Origin: Alphaproteobacteria bacterium
GTDB lineage: Bacteria; Pseudomonadota; Alphaproteobacteria; Thalassobaculales; Thalassobaculaceae
Length of the DNA: 41,238 bases
Direction of reading: 5' to 3'
Assembly (NCBI GenBank): GCA_013203465.1
Contig: JABMNR010000063.1
Coordinates: forward strand, 1-41,238
The position numbers and the translations under genes are program-made. The notes under the pieces are model-generated. The model did not search any database. It was not told the origin of the DNA and worked only from the letters and a program-made list of their open reading frames with translations. Shown here piece by piece: positions 23,425 through 31,330 of this stretch (positions are counted from its first letter, which is position 1; each line of letters starts with the position of its first letter).

Positions 23425-23997
23425 TCACCGCGCCGTCTCCATCGCGCGTCCGAGCGCGAGAGCGAAGCTGGCGGCGAACCCTTCGCCGACCACACGTTCG
23501 ACCGTCTCGGCGAACCCGAAGCGAGGCTTCACGGACACCTGCCGGCGCAGCAGATACACCGCAGCGATCTTCTCGCCCTTGCGCTCGAACACCGAGCCGG
23601 CGCGATAGAAGACGTTCTTGCGGCGCAGCAGCGGTGCGACCCACTGGCTGCGCGGTACCACTCGGGTCTTGTGCACGGCCGCGAGCCGGCCTGCCGGGAT
23701 CGGGCGGGCATCAGGCTTCGGGCCGCCAGTCTCCTGCGTCGCCATGAAGGCGTCGCGCGAGAAGATCCGGGCGGCGGGCTTCGACTTCTTCGCAGACTCG
23801 ACCGAGATGCCGCGAGCCACCCAGGGGCGGCGGATCGTGAAGCGGCCGGGCAGTTCCTTGCGCACCTCGTCGCGGGCAGCGTAGGCGACCGAGGTCAGCG
23901 CTCGGGCCGTGGCGAACGGCACCTGCCGGCGCTCAAGATCGGACAGTGCCGCGACCGCTCGGTCCAGCGTGTGCGCGACGGAGAGTTCAACCGGCAT
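23425..23997 (-). CDS. Possible minor tail/head-completion protein (lambda Z-like)
   Basis: A 190-residue basic protein starting MPVELSVAHTLDRAVAALSD. The segment LERRQVPFATARALTSVAYA then ARDEVRKELPGRFTIRRPWV resembles the start of lambda minor tail protein Z and related head-tail adaptors, in which a helix with Ala-rich repeats precedes a basic region. The rest (VFYRAGSVFERKGEKIAAVY, LLRRQVSVKPRFGFAETVER) fits this too. Gene Z would normally sit in the head-tail region; here it is more than 4 kb upstream of the terminase in a cassette bounded by repeat elements A and B. The start at 23997 overlaps the upstream small gene by 11 bases. Confidence 0.6.
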   Translation of the reverse strand: MPVELSVAHTLDRAVAALSDLERRQVPFATARALTSVAYAARDEVRKELPGRFTIRRPWVARGISVESAKKSKPAARIFSRDAFMATQETGGPKPDARPIPAGRLAAVHKTRVVPRSQWVAPLLRRKNVFYRAGSVFERKGEKIAAVYLLRRQVSVKPRFGFAETVERVVGEGFAASFALALGRAMETAR

Positions 23998-24196
23998 CAC
24001 CGGCCCTCCGGCGTCGGCGCGGGGCCTCGGGCTCGACCGGGGTGTCGGCGTCACCGGCATCGACCACGACGGCAGCCTGCAGCCGGAGGAGCCGGGCCGC
24101 AGTCGCCTCGGCCACGGTGACCGTCAGGCCGGGCATGAACTGGCGCGTGGTGCCGCCATCGGCGACGACCGCCGGGCGCGTGATGCGAAGTTGCAT
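23987..24196 (-). CDS. Small phage protein preceding the Z-like gene
   Basis: A 69-residue protein starting MQLRITRPAVVADGGTTRQF, with a central beta/helix (GLTVTVAEATAARLLRLQAA) and an Arg-rich C-terminus. No motif is recognised. CCGAGGACC lies a few bases upstream of the ATG at 24196. Its overlap with the Z-like gene shows they are co-translated. Small proteins of this kind are frequent partners of head-tail adaptor genes. Confidence 0.65.
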   Translation of the reverse strand: MQLRITRPAVVADGGTTRQFMPGLTVTVAEATAARLLRLQAAVVVDAGDADTPVEPEAPRRRRRAGDAG

Positions 24197-24269
24197 GGTG
24201 ATGGTCCTCGGGGAGACAAGGATCGAAGATGCAGCGACCCAGCTTTCGCTCGCGTCTCTCCCGATCCTG

Positions 24270-24292
24270 CCGGGAATCCTATGTATTCCCGG
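24270..24292. promoter_or_regulatory. Perfect 8-bp inverted repeat in leader of the Z-like cassette
   Basis: CCGGGAAT (24270-24277) and ATTCCCGG (24285-24292) are a perfect inverted repeat around a 7-base loop, just downstream (minus sense) of element B and upstream of the 69-aa gene. No T run follows on the minus strand, so it is more likely an operator or leader structure than a terminator. Confidence 0.45.
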
Positions 24293-24299
24293 TTGATCT

Positions 24300-24347
24300 G
24301 TCTCAGCCAAAAATGTCTCACTGGGTTCTGTTGTAGTTCAATAAGTT
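24300..24347 (-). repeat. Repeat element B: second copy of the paired GTCTCA element
   Basis: GTCTCA boxes at 24300-24305 and 24315-24320 are again 15 bases apart around GCCAAAAAT, followed by an AT-rich tail ending AATAAGTT like element A. It overlaps the 3' end of the DUF6362 gene and precedes the two-gene Z-like cassette. Elements A and B therefore stand at matching positions before two successive cassettes. Confidence 0.6.
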
Positions 24348-24767
24348 AGACGACATTCTCTGGACCTGGACACGCTGCGGGCCGCACCCGCGCCGGCCGT
24401 TCAGCCGCCAGGCGATGAAGGCGAGCCCGTACTTCCAGCGCCGGTCGGCGGTCGCCCGGCTGACGGCAAAGCGCCAGCAGATGGGCTTCCAAGGCGTACC
24501 CTCGGCGCGTGCCCAGACGAGCTTGGCGACTTCGGGCTCCAACCACTGGAGCCAGGGCAGCGCCTCCTCCATCCTGCTGATCGCAGCCGACGTGGGCGGC
24601 GGGCGTCGCAGGCGCCGCGGCTCCTGGCCAACCAGGTCGGCGAACTCGTGGACCATCTGCGGCCAGGTGTTGAAGTAGCCCCGCACCTTCACCTCGGGCA
24701 GCCGCTTCAGCACGTCGGCCGCCTCGACGAGCCGCTCCTCGACGAGCGCCGCGGTCCAGCCGGTCAT
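24318..24767 (-). CDS. DUF6362 family protein (helix-turn-helix)
   Basis: A 149-residue protein starting MTGWTAALVEERLVEAADVL and carrying the family segments LKRLPEVKVRGYFNTWPQMV, RLRRPPPTSAAISRMEEALP, WLQWLEPEVAKLVWARAEGT, PWKPICWRFAVSRATADRRW. The last part is a helix-turn-helix like sigma region 4. The role of the family is unknown to me; it is common in early regions of alphaproteobacterial prophages and may regulate transcription. Its start overlaps the upstream gene by four bases. Confidence 0.85.
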   Translation of the reverse strand: MTGWTAALVEERLVEAADVLKRLPEVKVRGYFNTWPQMVHEFADLVGQEPRRLRRPPPTSAAISRMEEALPWLQWLEPEVAKLVWARAEGTPWKPICWRFAVSRATADRRWKYGLAFIAWRLNGRRGCGPQRVQVQRMSSNLLNYNRTQ

Positions 24768-24976
24768 CGCGCACCCGCCTTGGCCGGTGTGCAGCCTGCC
24801 GGTTGGGGCCGTCCATAGAGCTTTTCGCCGAGCTGGCGGACCAGCTCCCGTTCGGGCCAGGTGAGGCGCGGATCGGTGGGGCTGATGACGAGGAGGCCCT
24901 GCTCGCGCCAACCCTCCTTTTTGACCTCTTCGGCCGATCGGCGTTCGCCGCCATAGCCCTTCGGCAGCCATTTCAT
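24764..24976 (-). CDS. Small phage protein, unknown function
   Basis: A 70-residue basic protein (MKWLPKGYGGERRSAEEVKK, then EGWREQGLLVISPTDPRLTW, PERELVRQLGEKLYGRP). It is preceded by AGGAGGTCGG and overlaps both neighbours by four bases. The order DUF6378 - this gene - DUF6362 looks like a fixed unit. No domain is recognised; an N-terminal helical segment could contact DNA or a partner. Confidence 0.7.
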   Translation of the reverse strand: MKWLPKGYGGERRSAEEVKKEGWREQGLLVISPTDPRLTWPERELVRQLGEKLYGRPQPAGCTPAKAGAR

Positions 24977-25230
24977 CGTCCGACCTCCTGTAGCACCGCT
25001 GCATAGCCGGCAATGTCGAGGATCGAATCCTGATGCTTCGGATCGTGTCCGAGCCGCGCCAGCTTCAGATCGATGAGGCAGAGCACGACCTTGTCCGGCG
25101 TGATGGGACAGCCGAGCGTGATCGACCAGCGTCTGGCGACCGTGGCCATCGAGGCGGCCGGATCGCCATAGATCGTGCGGCGCTCGGCGACGACCGACGC
25201 GGCGTGCCTGAGCATCGTCTCCCCACTCAT
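24973..25230 (-). CDS. DUF6378 family protein
   Basis: An 85-residue protein: MSGETMLRHAASVVAERRTI, YGDPAASMATVARRWSITLG, PDKVVLCLIDLKLARLGHDP, then KHQDSILDIAGYAAVLQEVG. The YGDP and KHxDSxxDIAGYA boxes are typical of the phage DUF6378 family, whose helical pattern recalls nucleotide-handling proteins of the MazG type; that functional link is my inference. Four-base overlaps with both neighbours place it in the replication operon. Confidence 0.85.
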   Translation of the reverse strand: MSGETMLRHAASVVAERRTIYGDPAASMATVARRWSITLGCPITPDKVVLCLIDLKLARLGHDPKHQDSILDIAGYAAVLQEVGR

Positions 25231-25745
25231 CGCACACCTCCATCGGTCTCGATGGCCCAGAGCAGGATGGCGATGGCGTCGGCTTCATTGTCGTCCGCGG
25301 GCGAGAAACCCCGGGCGCGAACGGCAGCCATGACGGTGGCCTTATCAGCGTTGCCCTTGGCGGCGACGTGCCGCTTGATGGTGCTGACGGGAACACCCTG
25401 ATAGGCGATTTCCCGCTGCTCGCACCAGGCGGTCAGCGTTGCCAGGAAGCCGCCGTAGAGATGCGCGGCGTCGGTGCCCACGTGTCGACGGACCTCTTCG
25501 AAATGAATAGTGCTGATCGGACCGGCGTCCGCGGCCAGTTGATCCAGCCAAGCGCGGAAGCGCAGGTAGCGCATGCCGCCACCGTCGTAGCGGCTCGGGC
25601 GGAACGAGACCGTGCCGCTCGTGATCAGGCTGTCCGGCGCCCGCAGCGCCCAGCCGGTGGTGGTGCCGAGATCGAGGGCGAGGACAACCAGCGCGCCGGG
25701 AAACGAGGCGCTCATGGGTTTCGGGGTCAGAGATACGTGGGCCAT
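25227..25745 (-). CDS. RuvC-like Holliday junction resolvase (RNase H fold)
   Basis: A 172-residue protein with the RuvC-type acidic residues: D25 in VLALDLGTTTGWALRAP, E83/E84 in STIHFEEVRRHVG, and D152/E154/D156 in SPADDNEADAIAILLWAIE. The segment VSTIKRHVAAKGNADKATVM is the basic DNA-contacting loop seen in the family. It probably resolves branched replication and recombination intermediates before packaging. The ATG at 25745 has AAGGAG six bases upstream; an in-frame ATG at 25805 would overlap the primase gene. Confidence 0.88.
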   Translation of the reverse strand: MAHVSLTPKPMSASFPGALVVLALDLGTTTGWALRAPDSLITSGTVSFRPSRYDGGGMRYLRFRAWLDQLAADAGPISTIHFEEVRRHVGTDAAHLYGGFLATLTAWCEQREIAYQGVPVSTIKRHVAAKGNADKATVMAAVRARGFSPADDNEADAIAILLWAIETDGGVR

Positions 25746-25801
25746 GATCGGCTCCTTTCCGGTTTGATGCGCGATGGGGTGATGGGCGGGGCGTACGGGG
25801 C

Positions 25802-28753
25802 TCATGGATCGAGCTCCCGCAGCCAGTCGGGGGGGTCGGCGCCGAGGGGATCGGTCCGTCGTGAAGGTTGGTCAGGGTGGTGAGGGTGAGGCTCCGTACC
25901 CTCCAGGCCGTAACCTGTTGTTTCAAAAGCCTCCCGTGAGGGTGGTGAGGGTTGTGAGGGTTTTCCGGGGTCTTCTATCGTGTGCGCGTGCGCGCACGCG
26001 TAAGGGTCTGGGAAACATTCACGACCCTCACGACCCTCACGAGCGCCCTTCAAGACATTGATTTCATGTCTCTTTATTTCGTGAGGGTTGTCGAACCAAC
26101 CCTCACGAGAATACGCAACCCTCACCGAAAGTTCGGCCGATGCCGAACCTGAGCCTTCGGCGGAGAGCACGATCTGGAGCCTCCAGCGCGCCGCACCCTG
26201 GTATTTGCCCGCCGATGCAAGGCGCAGATCGAGGTCGCCGCAGCGAAAGATGCGGTCGCGCATTTTCGGCAGTGCCTTACCGAGCCGCACCCGTTGCGAT
26301 TGATCGTTGCCTGTTCCGAGCGGCAATGGCGGTTCGAGCGTCTGCGCAATCGCGAACAGGTCAACGGTTCCGACCTCGGCGGTGCCGAAGCGATCCCACC
26401 AGGCCGACACGAAGCTGCGCCAGACGGCACCCTCGCTGTCGGAGGCATCCATCATCTCGTCGAGATTGCCGAGGAAACCTGGAATGCCGGCGACCTCGAG
26501 CACACCACCGATGATTTGCGCCCAGTTCTCGTAGGAGCCGATGGTGCGTGAGGCGCGGGGTTTTCCCGCGGCGATCCAGGCCTGGCAAAGCGTCAGACAG
26601 GCGGCGACGAGACGCGGGCGATTGGCGCGCACCCAGGTCATCAGATCGGGGTGGCGGAAATCGGTGCGCTGCCAGGGCCGCTCGACATGCGGATCGAGCC
26701 GGATGCGCACAAGACGTCGCGCCATCTCGTTGGAGAACTCGGGATTGTTGCCGGTGGCGATCCACAGGCAGCGGATCGGCAGCCGCGCCATCTCCGAGGC
26801 GCCGAGAATGCGGTCCTCCCAGAACGGCGCGGTGAGAGCCGCCGCAACGGCCGCGCTATCGAGCTTGTTGCGCAGATTGTCGATCAGCACGATCGCCGGG
26901 ATCTGGCGCAGCTTCGCAGTGACGCGCTTGCGCCACTCCTCGTCGTCGCGGCCCTCGGTCATGACGCTGGCGCCAGCGCCGGTGAGGATCGTGGCGATGG
27001 CGTCGACCATCAGCGTCGCCCCGGAGCCGGGCGTCGGCTTCTCGATCAGATGCAGCGGCGTCGGCCCATCGATCATGCCGCGCAGGAAGCCGAGCAGCAG
27101 GAGGGCGACGACATGGGCCAGCTCGGCCGGACCGACGAACGGGAAGTCGCCCAGCAGGTCCTCACACAGAAGGCTGCGTGCGCCGGCAATCTCTTCGGCT
27201 GATGGCCTGACGGAAATGGCAGGCACGGTGAACCCGGGCATCGGGGCGTAGAGAAGCCGCGCATCGGGGTGATAGCCGGGGCTCGTGAGGAGCTTGCCGT
27301 TTCGGCCGAAGACCGGCGTGTTCACGATGCCGACCAGCACGGGCAGTGCCGGATCGGGTGTTGCGAGCACGGACTTGACGACGCCGAGCGGCGGCGGTGC
27401 CGCAACCAGTTCGCCCTTGGCGTTGAGCCGCTTCCAGTGCGCGAGCCGCGCCAGCATGTGGCGCAGCCGTTCCTCGGTGATGGTGGTCGCGACGGGTCGC
27501 CCCTCGTCGTCCGGCACGACCCATGTGAGCTGGCCGGCGAAGCGGTACACCCAGGGTGTCCGGTTCGATGCCAGGAGCAGGCTCCAGACCCGCTCGACGG
27601 CACGCCCCAGGTCGCCCTCGTCGGCCCGCAGCGTCGGCAGCGCCTGGGGCTCTTCGTAGTTGAGGGGCCGGTGCCGGCCGATCTGCAGGACCGTTTCGGC
27701 ATCGACGGCGCTGTCCGCCTCGGCGATCGCCCGCGCGACAGCCTCGGGCCCCTCGCGGAGCAGAAAGTCGTTGAAATCCTCGCCCTCAAGAGGCGGCAGC
27801 ACGATCGCCACGTCGCGGCCCTGCGCGCGCAGGCGCCGGGCGGCGGCGTCCGCGGCGCGCATGCCGGCGCCGGAGACATCGTTGTCGGCGAGGATCAGGA
27901 TGCGCCGTGCGGCGGGCGGCAGATCGATCTGCTCCAGGCCGGAGGTCGAAAGCGTCGCCCAGACCGGTAGACCAGCGCATGCGGTCATCGCCGCGAGCCC
28001 GGTCTCGATGCCTTCGCAAAGCGCCAGCCGATCGCCGTCGCCGAGCTCGGCGAGACGCATGGCGCCGCCGGCCACCCGGCCGAGCATCTTCCTTGCCTTG
28101 TCCAGGGGCGCCTTGGTGACCGCTCCCTCGTCGATCGCGAGGTAGGTACGGTGCAGACCGATGATGGTGCCGTTCCGGTCGCGAACCTGCCCCAGCATCG
28201 CGGGATAGCCGGTTTTGGTCTCCCAATGCGTCAGGTCGGGATGGAACAGCAGGTCGGCCCCGCCGGGGACGGTCAGGCCGCGCCCGACCAGATACCGCGC
28301 GACCGGCGATCCGGCGATGGGTTGCGCGGCGGACAGGATATGGGCGATCTCAAGGGCGGGATCGCGCTTGGAGGGCGGTGGTGTCGGCGGCGCGCGCCGC
28401 GCCGGCGCTCCGGGAGCGACGCCCGTCATCTCGGCCGCCTCTACGATCAGCGCTCGGCCCTTGAGACCCGTCGCCTCCTCGATGGCGCTGATTGGCCCGC
28501 CGCCCTGGTTGCCGTCGAAGTCGATCCAGTCACCGGCATGGGCGCCGCGCAGCGTGATGACGCAAGAGCCCATCTTGCGCGGCGCATCGCCCCGGATGTT
28601 GGCCAGCCGCCATTCGTCGCCGGACCGGCGACCGTTCGGAAAGAGACGCGGCACCCATGTCTCGGCGGTCTCGCGCAGACGATGCACGACGAGATCGAGA
28701 TCGTAGCGCAGGGGCTCGTCGCCGAGCGGCTTGACCTCGTTGAAGTCAAGCAA
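25802..28753 (-). CDS. Phage Toprim primase with C-terminal helicase-like domain
   Basis: A 983-residue replication protein. Residues 30-110 form an N-terminal domain of the type preceding Toprim (GDWIDFDGNQGGGPISAIEE). The Toprim core is about 230-330 with LCEGIET (E247) and ILADNDVSGAG (D290/D292). The C-terminal half (about 540-760) has an ATPase-like fold: EKPTPGSGATLMVD in the Walker A position (no Lys), IVLIDNLRNKLDS in the Walker B position, sensor-like LWIATGNNPEFSNEMARR. Residues 875-970 are low-complexity and are encoded by an iteron array (25861-26125). It likely primes and helps start phage replication. It overlaps the helicase gene by eight bases. Confidence 0.9.
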   Translation of the reverse strand: MLDFNEVKPLGDEPLRYDLDLVVHRLRETAETWVPRLFPNGRRSGDEWRLANIRGDAPRKMGSCVITLRGAHAGDWIDFDGNQGGGPISAIEEATGLKGRALIVEAAEMTGVAPGAPARRAPPTPPPSKRDPALEIAHILSAAQPIAGSPVARYLVGRGLTVPGGADLLFHPDLTHWETKTGYPAMLGQVRDRNGTIIGLHRTYLAIDEGAVTKAPLDKARKMLGRVAGGAMRLAELGDGDRLALCEGIETGLAAMTACAGLPVWATLSTSGLEQIDLPPAARRILILADNDVSGAGMRAADAAARRLRAQGRDVAIVLPPLEGEDFNDFLLREGPEAVARAIAEADSAVDAETVLQIGRHRPLNYEEPQALPTLRADEGDLGRAVERVWSLLLASNRTPWVYRFAGQLTWVVPDDEGRPVATTITEERLRHMLARLAHWKRLNAKGELVAAPPPLGVVKSVLATPDPALPVLVGIVNTPVFGRNGKLLTSPGYHPDARLLYAPMPGFTVPAISVRPSAEEIAGARSLLCEDLLGDFPFVGPAELAHVVALLLLGFLRGMIDGPTPLHLIEKPTPGSGATLMVDAIATILTGAGASVMTEGRDDEEWRKRVTAKLRQIPAIVLIDNLRNKLDSAAVAAALTAPFWEDRILGASEMARLPIRCLWIATGNNPEFSNEMARRLVRIRLDPHVERPWQRTDFRHPDLMTWVRANRPRLVAACLTLCQAWIAAGKPRASRTIGSYENWAQIIGGVLEVAGIPGFLGNLDEMMDASDSEGAVWRSFVSAWWDRFGTAEVGTVDLFAIAQTLEPPLPLGTGNDQSQRVRLGKALPKMRDRIFRCGDLDLRLASAGKYQGAARWRLQIVLSAEGSGSASAELSVRVAYSREGWFDNPHEIKRHEINVLKGAREGREGRECFPDPYACAHAHTIEDPGKPSQPSPPSREAFETTGYGLEGTEPHPHHPDQPSRRTDPLGADPPDWLRELDP
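25861..26125. other. Probable replication origin: GTGAGGGTT iterons, Z-DNA-like palindrome and AT-rich box
   Basis: Nine exact copies of GTGAGGG occur in 9-base units: plus sense at 25880, 25936, 25945, 25954 and 26081; reverse sense at 26023, 26032, 26098 and 26117; with degenerate copies at 25861 and 25871. Three are perfectly tandem (25936-25962) and two tandem in reverse (26023-26040). Between them is the perfect palindrome CGCGTGCGCGCACGCG (25985-26000) inside a 22-base alternating purine-pyrimidine run. A 30-base segment with about 30 percent GC (26051-26080) lies between iteron groups and could melt first. The whole array is inside the primase gene, as the lambda origin is inside gene O. 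Confidence 0.7.
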
Positions 28754-30029
28754 GGATCACCAGCCCTCTCTCGGCCCGCGTGATCGCGGTGTAGAGCCAG
28801 CGGTTGCGGTCGGCTGCGGTGCGCCCGAATCCGTCGTCGAACACGACGACGTTCTCCCATTGCGAGCCCTGCGATTTGTGACAGGTGATCGCGTAGCCCC
28901 AGCTGGTCTCGATCAGACCGCGCCGTGCCTGCCATTCCCGCCGTCCGCGCTCGGGATCTAAAGCGACATGGTCGGCATATTCGCCGCGCCAGAAGCTCTG
29001 CCGTCCGGCGATGCTCAGGCCGTCCTCGGTCTCGACCATGGCGCTGAAGGCGAAGGCGTCGCCCGGGTCCAGCCGCACGTCGGTGAGGGTCAGGAACATG
29101 CCGTTGATCAGCCCGAGATCGTGGCGGTTCTTGAGGCAGATGATTTTCTCGCCGCTGCCGGTGGGATAGTCGGCGCCGAAACCGGCCGCGCGCTTCATCG
29201 CGGTGTTGAGAGAGCGCCGCGTCGCGTTGGTGCCGCAGATCACCTGTCCGCCCTGCAGCATCTGCGCAGGCCCGACATCGTGGCGGGACATCTTCCAGAC
29301 ATGGTCATCATGCGCGCCGGGCGGGATCGGCAGCCCCTCGCGGGCCAGTGTCGCGAGTCGCAGGATGGCGCTGTCGCCCGCCTGGCGATGCACCTCGGTC
29401 AGCATCACGTCGGGCGCTGCTTCGGTGAAGAAGCCGAGGCCCTTGATCGGCGGCAACTGGCCGGGATCGCCCAGCACCAGGATCGGTTTGCCGAAAGCCA
29501 GCAGGTCGTGCGCCATGTCCGCGCCGACCATGGACACCTCGTCGAGGACGAGCAGGTCAGCATCGCGCAGAGCCGACTGCTCGTTGATCAGGAACTTCGG
29601 CTGGTGGATGTCCTCCAGGCGCAGCTCGAGCTGCGCGATCCGGGTCATTGCGAAGTCCCGCTCGGCCGGCCCCATGCGCGGCAGGTCGCGGCGCAGCGAG
29701 GCCAGATCCTCGGTCACCCGCGCGATCTCCTCGGGCGTCGCCTCGGAGACCCGGTAGATGAGGCTGTGGATGGTCTGCGCGGGTGTGCCCTTGCGCGTCA
29801 TGACCAATGCCGCCTTGCCGGTGAAGGCGGCGAAGAGCACGCCGCCAAGGCCGCCGGGGGTCATGGGTTCGAACCCGAGCGCATCGATCGCGAGAGCGGT
29901 GATCGTCGTCTTGCCGGTTCCGGCATAGCCGAAGAGCCGGAAAATCTGCTGCTCGCCGCGGCGGTTCTCGTACCAGTCGCGGATGGCCGCGATGGCGCGC
30001 GCCTGCATGTCTGACAGGTTGATGGTCAT
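28746..30029 (-). CDS. RecD-like SF1B helicase/ATPase
   Basis: A 427-residue ATPase. Walker A is LFGYAGTGKTT (K40), Walker B LLVLDEVSMVG (D163, E164), motif III LVLGDPGQLPP (187-194), and the C-terminal UvrD-C-2 part carries SWGYAITCHKSQGSQWENVV and LYTAITRAERGLVIL. This matches RecD/Dda-type 5'-3' helicases. The long N-terminal extension that could be read upstream overlaps the nuclease gene in another frame; the ATG at 30029 has GAAGGACC upstream and overlaps the nuclease stop by four bases. It probably unwinds DNA for replication or recombination with the primase and nuclease. Confidence 0.92.
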   Translation of the reverse strand: MTINLSDMQARAIAAIRDWYENRRGEQQIFRLFGYAGTGKTTITALAIDALGFEPMTPGGLGGVLFAAFTGKAALVMTRKGTPAQTIHSLIYRVSEATPEEIARVTEDLASLRRDLPRMGPAERDFAMTRIAQLELRLEDIHQPKFLINEQSALRDADLLVLDEVSMVGADMAHDLLAFGKPILVLGDPGQLPPIKGLGFFTEAAPDVMLTEVHRQAGDSAILRLATLAREGLPIPPGAHDDHVWKMSRHDVGPAQMLQGGQVICGTNATRRSLNTAMKRAAGFGADYPTGSGEKIICLKNRHDLGLINGMFLTLTDVRLDPGDAFAFSAMVETEDGLSIAGRQSFWRGEYADHVALDPERGRREWQARRGLIETSWGYAITCHKSQGSQWENVVVFDDGFGRTAADRNRWLYTAITRAERGLVILA

Positions 30030-30796
30030 GCCCGGTCCTTCCAGCAGCGCGCGGCGTAAGGACAGAACCGGCACAAATAGAAATCCTGGGCCGCAGCGAT
30101 CCGCGGTGGGAGTTCGCCGGCTGCCGCCGCGCGTAGGACATCGACGGCCTTGTCGGACAGCGCCTGCGCGCAGGGCGGATCGAACGCGACCACCTCGTGG
30201 TGGAGCGCCTCGGTGTCCTTGTTGAGCGCCGTGACGAGGGCGGTCTCCAGTTCCAGGTAGCCCATGTAGAGCTGGACTTGGGCGAAGTAGACCGGCTTCG
30301 AGAGCGCGAGGCCGCGCTTGACGAGGTCGTTCCAGGATTTGGCGTTGAGCGCCTTGTGCTCCCACAGTGCCGGCCAGCGCAGGCCGACATCGGGGCCTGC
30401 GACGATCACGCCGTCGATGTGGCCACGCAGTCTGCCGCCCGCCGCCTCGAACCCGAATTGTCCGCCATCGGCGCGCTCGGTGCGAAGATCGAAGCCTGCG
30501 CCGCGAAGCCAGCGGATGGAGAGGGTCTCGAATTGGTGGCCGGCGTCGAAGATGCGCAGGATCGCGCCATCGAAATCCCGTCCATCATCCTTGGGCGTAT
30601 GGGTCACCTCGTAGACGAGCTTGCGCGCGCAGGGCTCGCCGATCCGGCTGCCGCCGAGATAGTCGCGCGGCGTCTGCCGGCGATTGCGTGCGACGAGCGC
30701 CGCATCGATCAGGGTATTGACCCGATCGGACACGCTGATCGCGTGGCCGATGCGGCCATAGACGAAGCCGGAGCCGTGATTGAGATCGATACCCAT
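30026..30796 (-). CDS. PD-(D/E)XK nuclease with Cas4/AddB-type iron-sulphur cysteines
   Basis: A 256-residue nuclease. The catalytic core is GHIDGVIV (H126, D128) followed by WEHKALN (E146, K148), and the YFAQVQLYMGY box (Q173 to Y177) is the QxxxY motif of RecB-like nucleases. Cys56 (GEPCARKL) and the trio C242-x2-C245-x5-C251 near the end (YLCRFCPYAARCW) are placed as in the 4Fe-4S nucleases Cas4 and AddB. It probably resects DNA ends for Sak4-driven recombination. It is encoded between a DUF6511 protein and the helicase. Confidence 0.9.
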   Translation of the reverse strand: MGIDLNHGSGFVYGRIGHAISVSDRVNTLIDAALVARNRRQTPRDYLGGSRIGEPCARKLVYEVTHTPKDDGRDFDGAILRIFDAGHQFETLSIRWLRGAGFDLRTERADGGQFGFEAAGGRLRGHIDGVIVAGPDVGLRWPALWEHKALNAKSWNDLVKRGLALSKPVYFAQVQLYMGYLELETALVTALNKDTEALHHEVVAFDPPCAQALSDKAVDVLRAAAAGELPPRIAAAQDFYLCRFCPYAARCWKDRA

Positions 30797-30805
30797 GCGC
30801 CACCT

Positions 30806-31330
30806 CTAGAAAGGCAAAGGATCGTCGAGCGGGTCGCGGGCGGCTGCCTGGCGCTGCATCGATTCCTGGAACCCGTCGACGCAGGCTTCGATGATGCGGT
30901 CGATCTCGGCCGCGCTGCGGTCGTGGAACGGCGCCATCAGGTCGAGCTCGGTGAGCGTCTCGGCGAAAAGCCGGCGCGCCTCTTTGATCGCTCGGGTCTC
31001 CATGTCGGTCTTGTCGATCATCCCGTTGTTCCCGTTGGCGAGCGCCGAGCCGACATCGAGGCAGCGCATCGAGCAGAAGCGGTGGTAGGGAAAGCGGTCC
31101 CAGCGCAGCTGGTGGACGTAGCCGAAGCCCCCCGCTTGCCGTCCGCAGACGGCGCAGACGCCTACCCGAGCAAGAGCCGGGTCAGGTCCTCTGCGTCGTC
31201 CGGCTGGTCCTTGATCCGGTGTGAGGCCAGGACGACGAACCGCGAGATCGCGTTCACCGCCATGGCCTCCAGATCGTGGAGCGTGAGAGCGGCGATGGGT
31301 TGGTGAAGCCTTCCGCGTCCTTCGAGCCAT
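30806..31330 (-). CDS. DUF6511-type zinc-ribbon protein, start uncertain
   Basis: The last 118 residues look like a real DUF6511 protein: VCAVCGRQAGGFGYVHQLRW, HRFCSMRCLDVG and MAPFHDRSAAEIDRIIEACV. Two CxxC pairs give a zinc site. The 55 or so residues before it, read from the ATG at 31330, are low-complexity and Arg-rich and overlap the preceding 75-aa gene by 169 bases in another frame. No ATG, GTG or TTG lies in frame between that overlap and the domain. Either the long overlap is real, or the domain is reached from the upstream gene by frameshift or reinitiation near its TAG at 31162. Function unknown. Confidence 0.65.
   Translation of the reverse strand: MARRTRKASPTHRRSHAPRSGGHGGERDLAVRRPGLTPDQGPAGRRRGPDPALARVGVCAVCGRQAGGFGYVHQLRWDRFPYHRFCSMRCLDVGSALANGNNGMIDKTDMETRAIKEARRLFAETLTELDLMAPFHDRSAAEIDRIIEACVDGFQESMQRQAAARDPLDDPLPF

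Noticed and set aside
25861..26125. CRISPR-like array
   Set aside because: The repeats are only 9 bases, occur in both orientations, often without spacers, and no cas genes are present. An iteron origin fits better.
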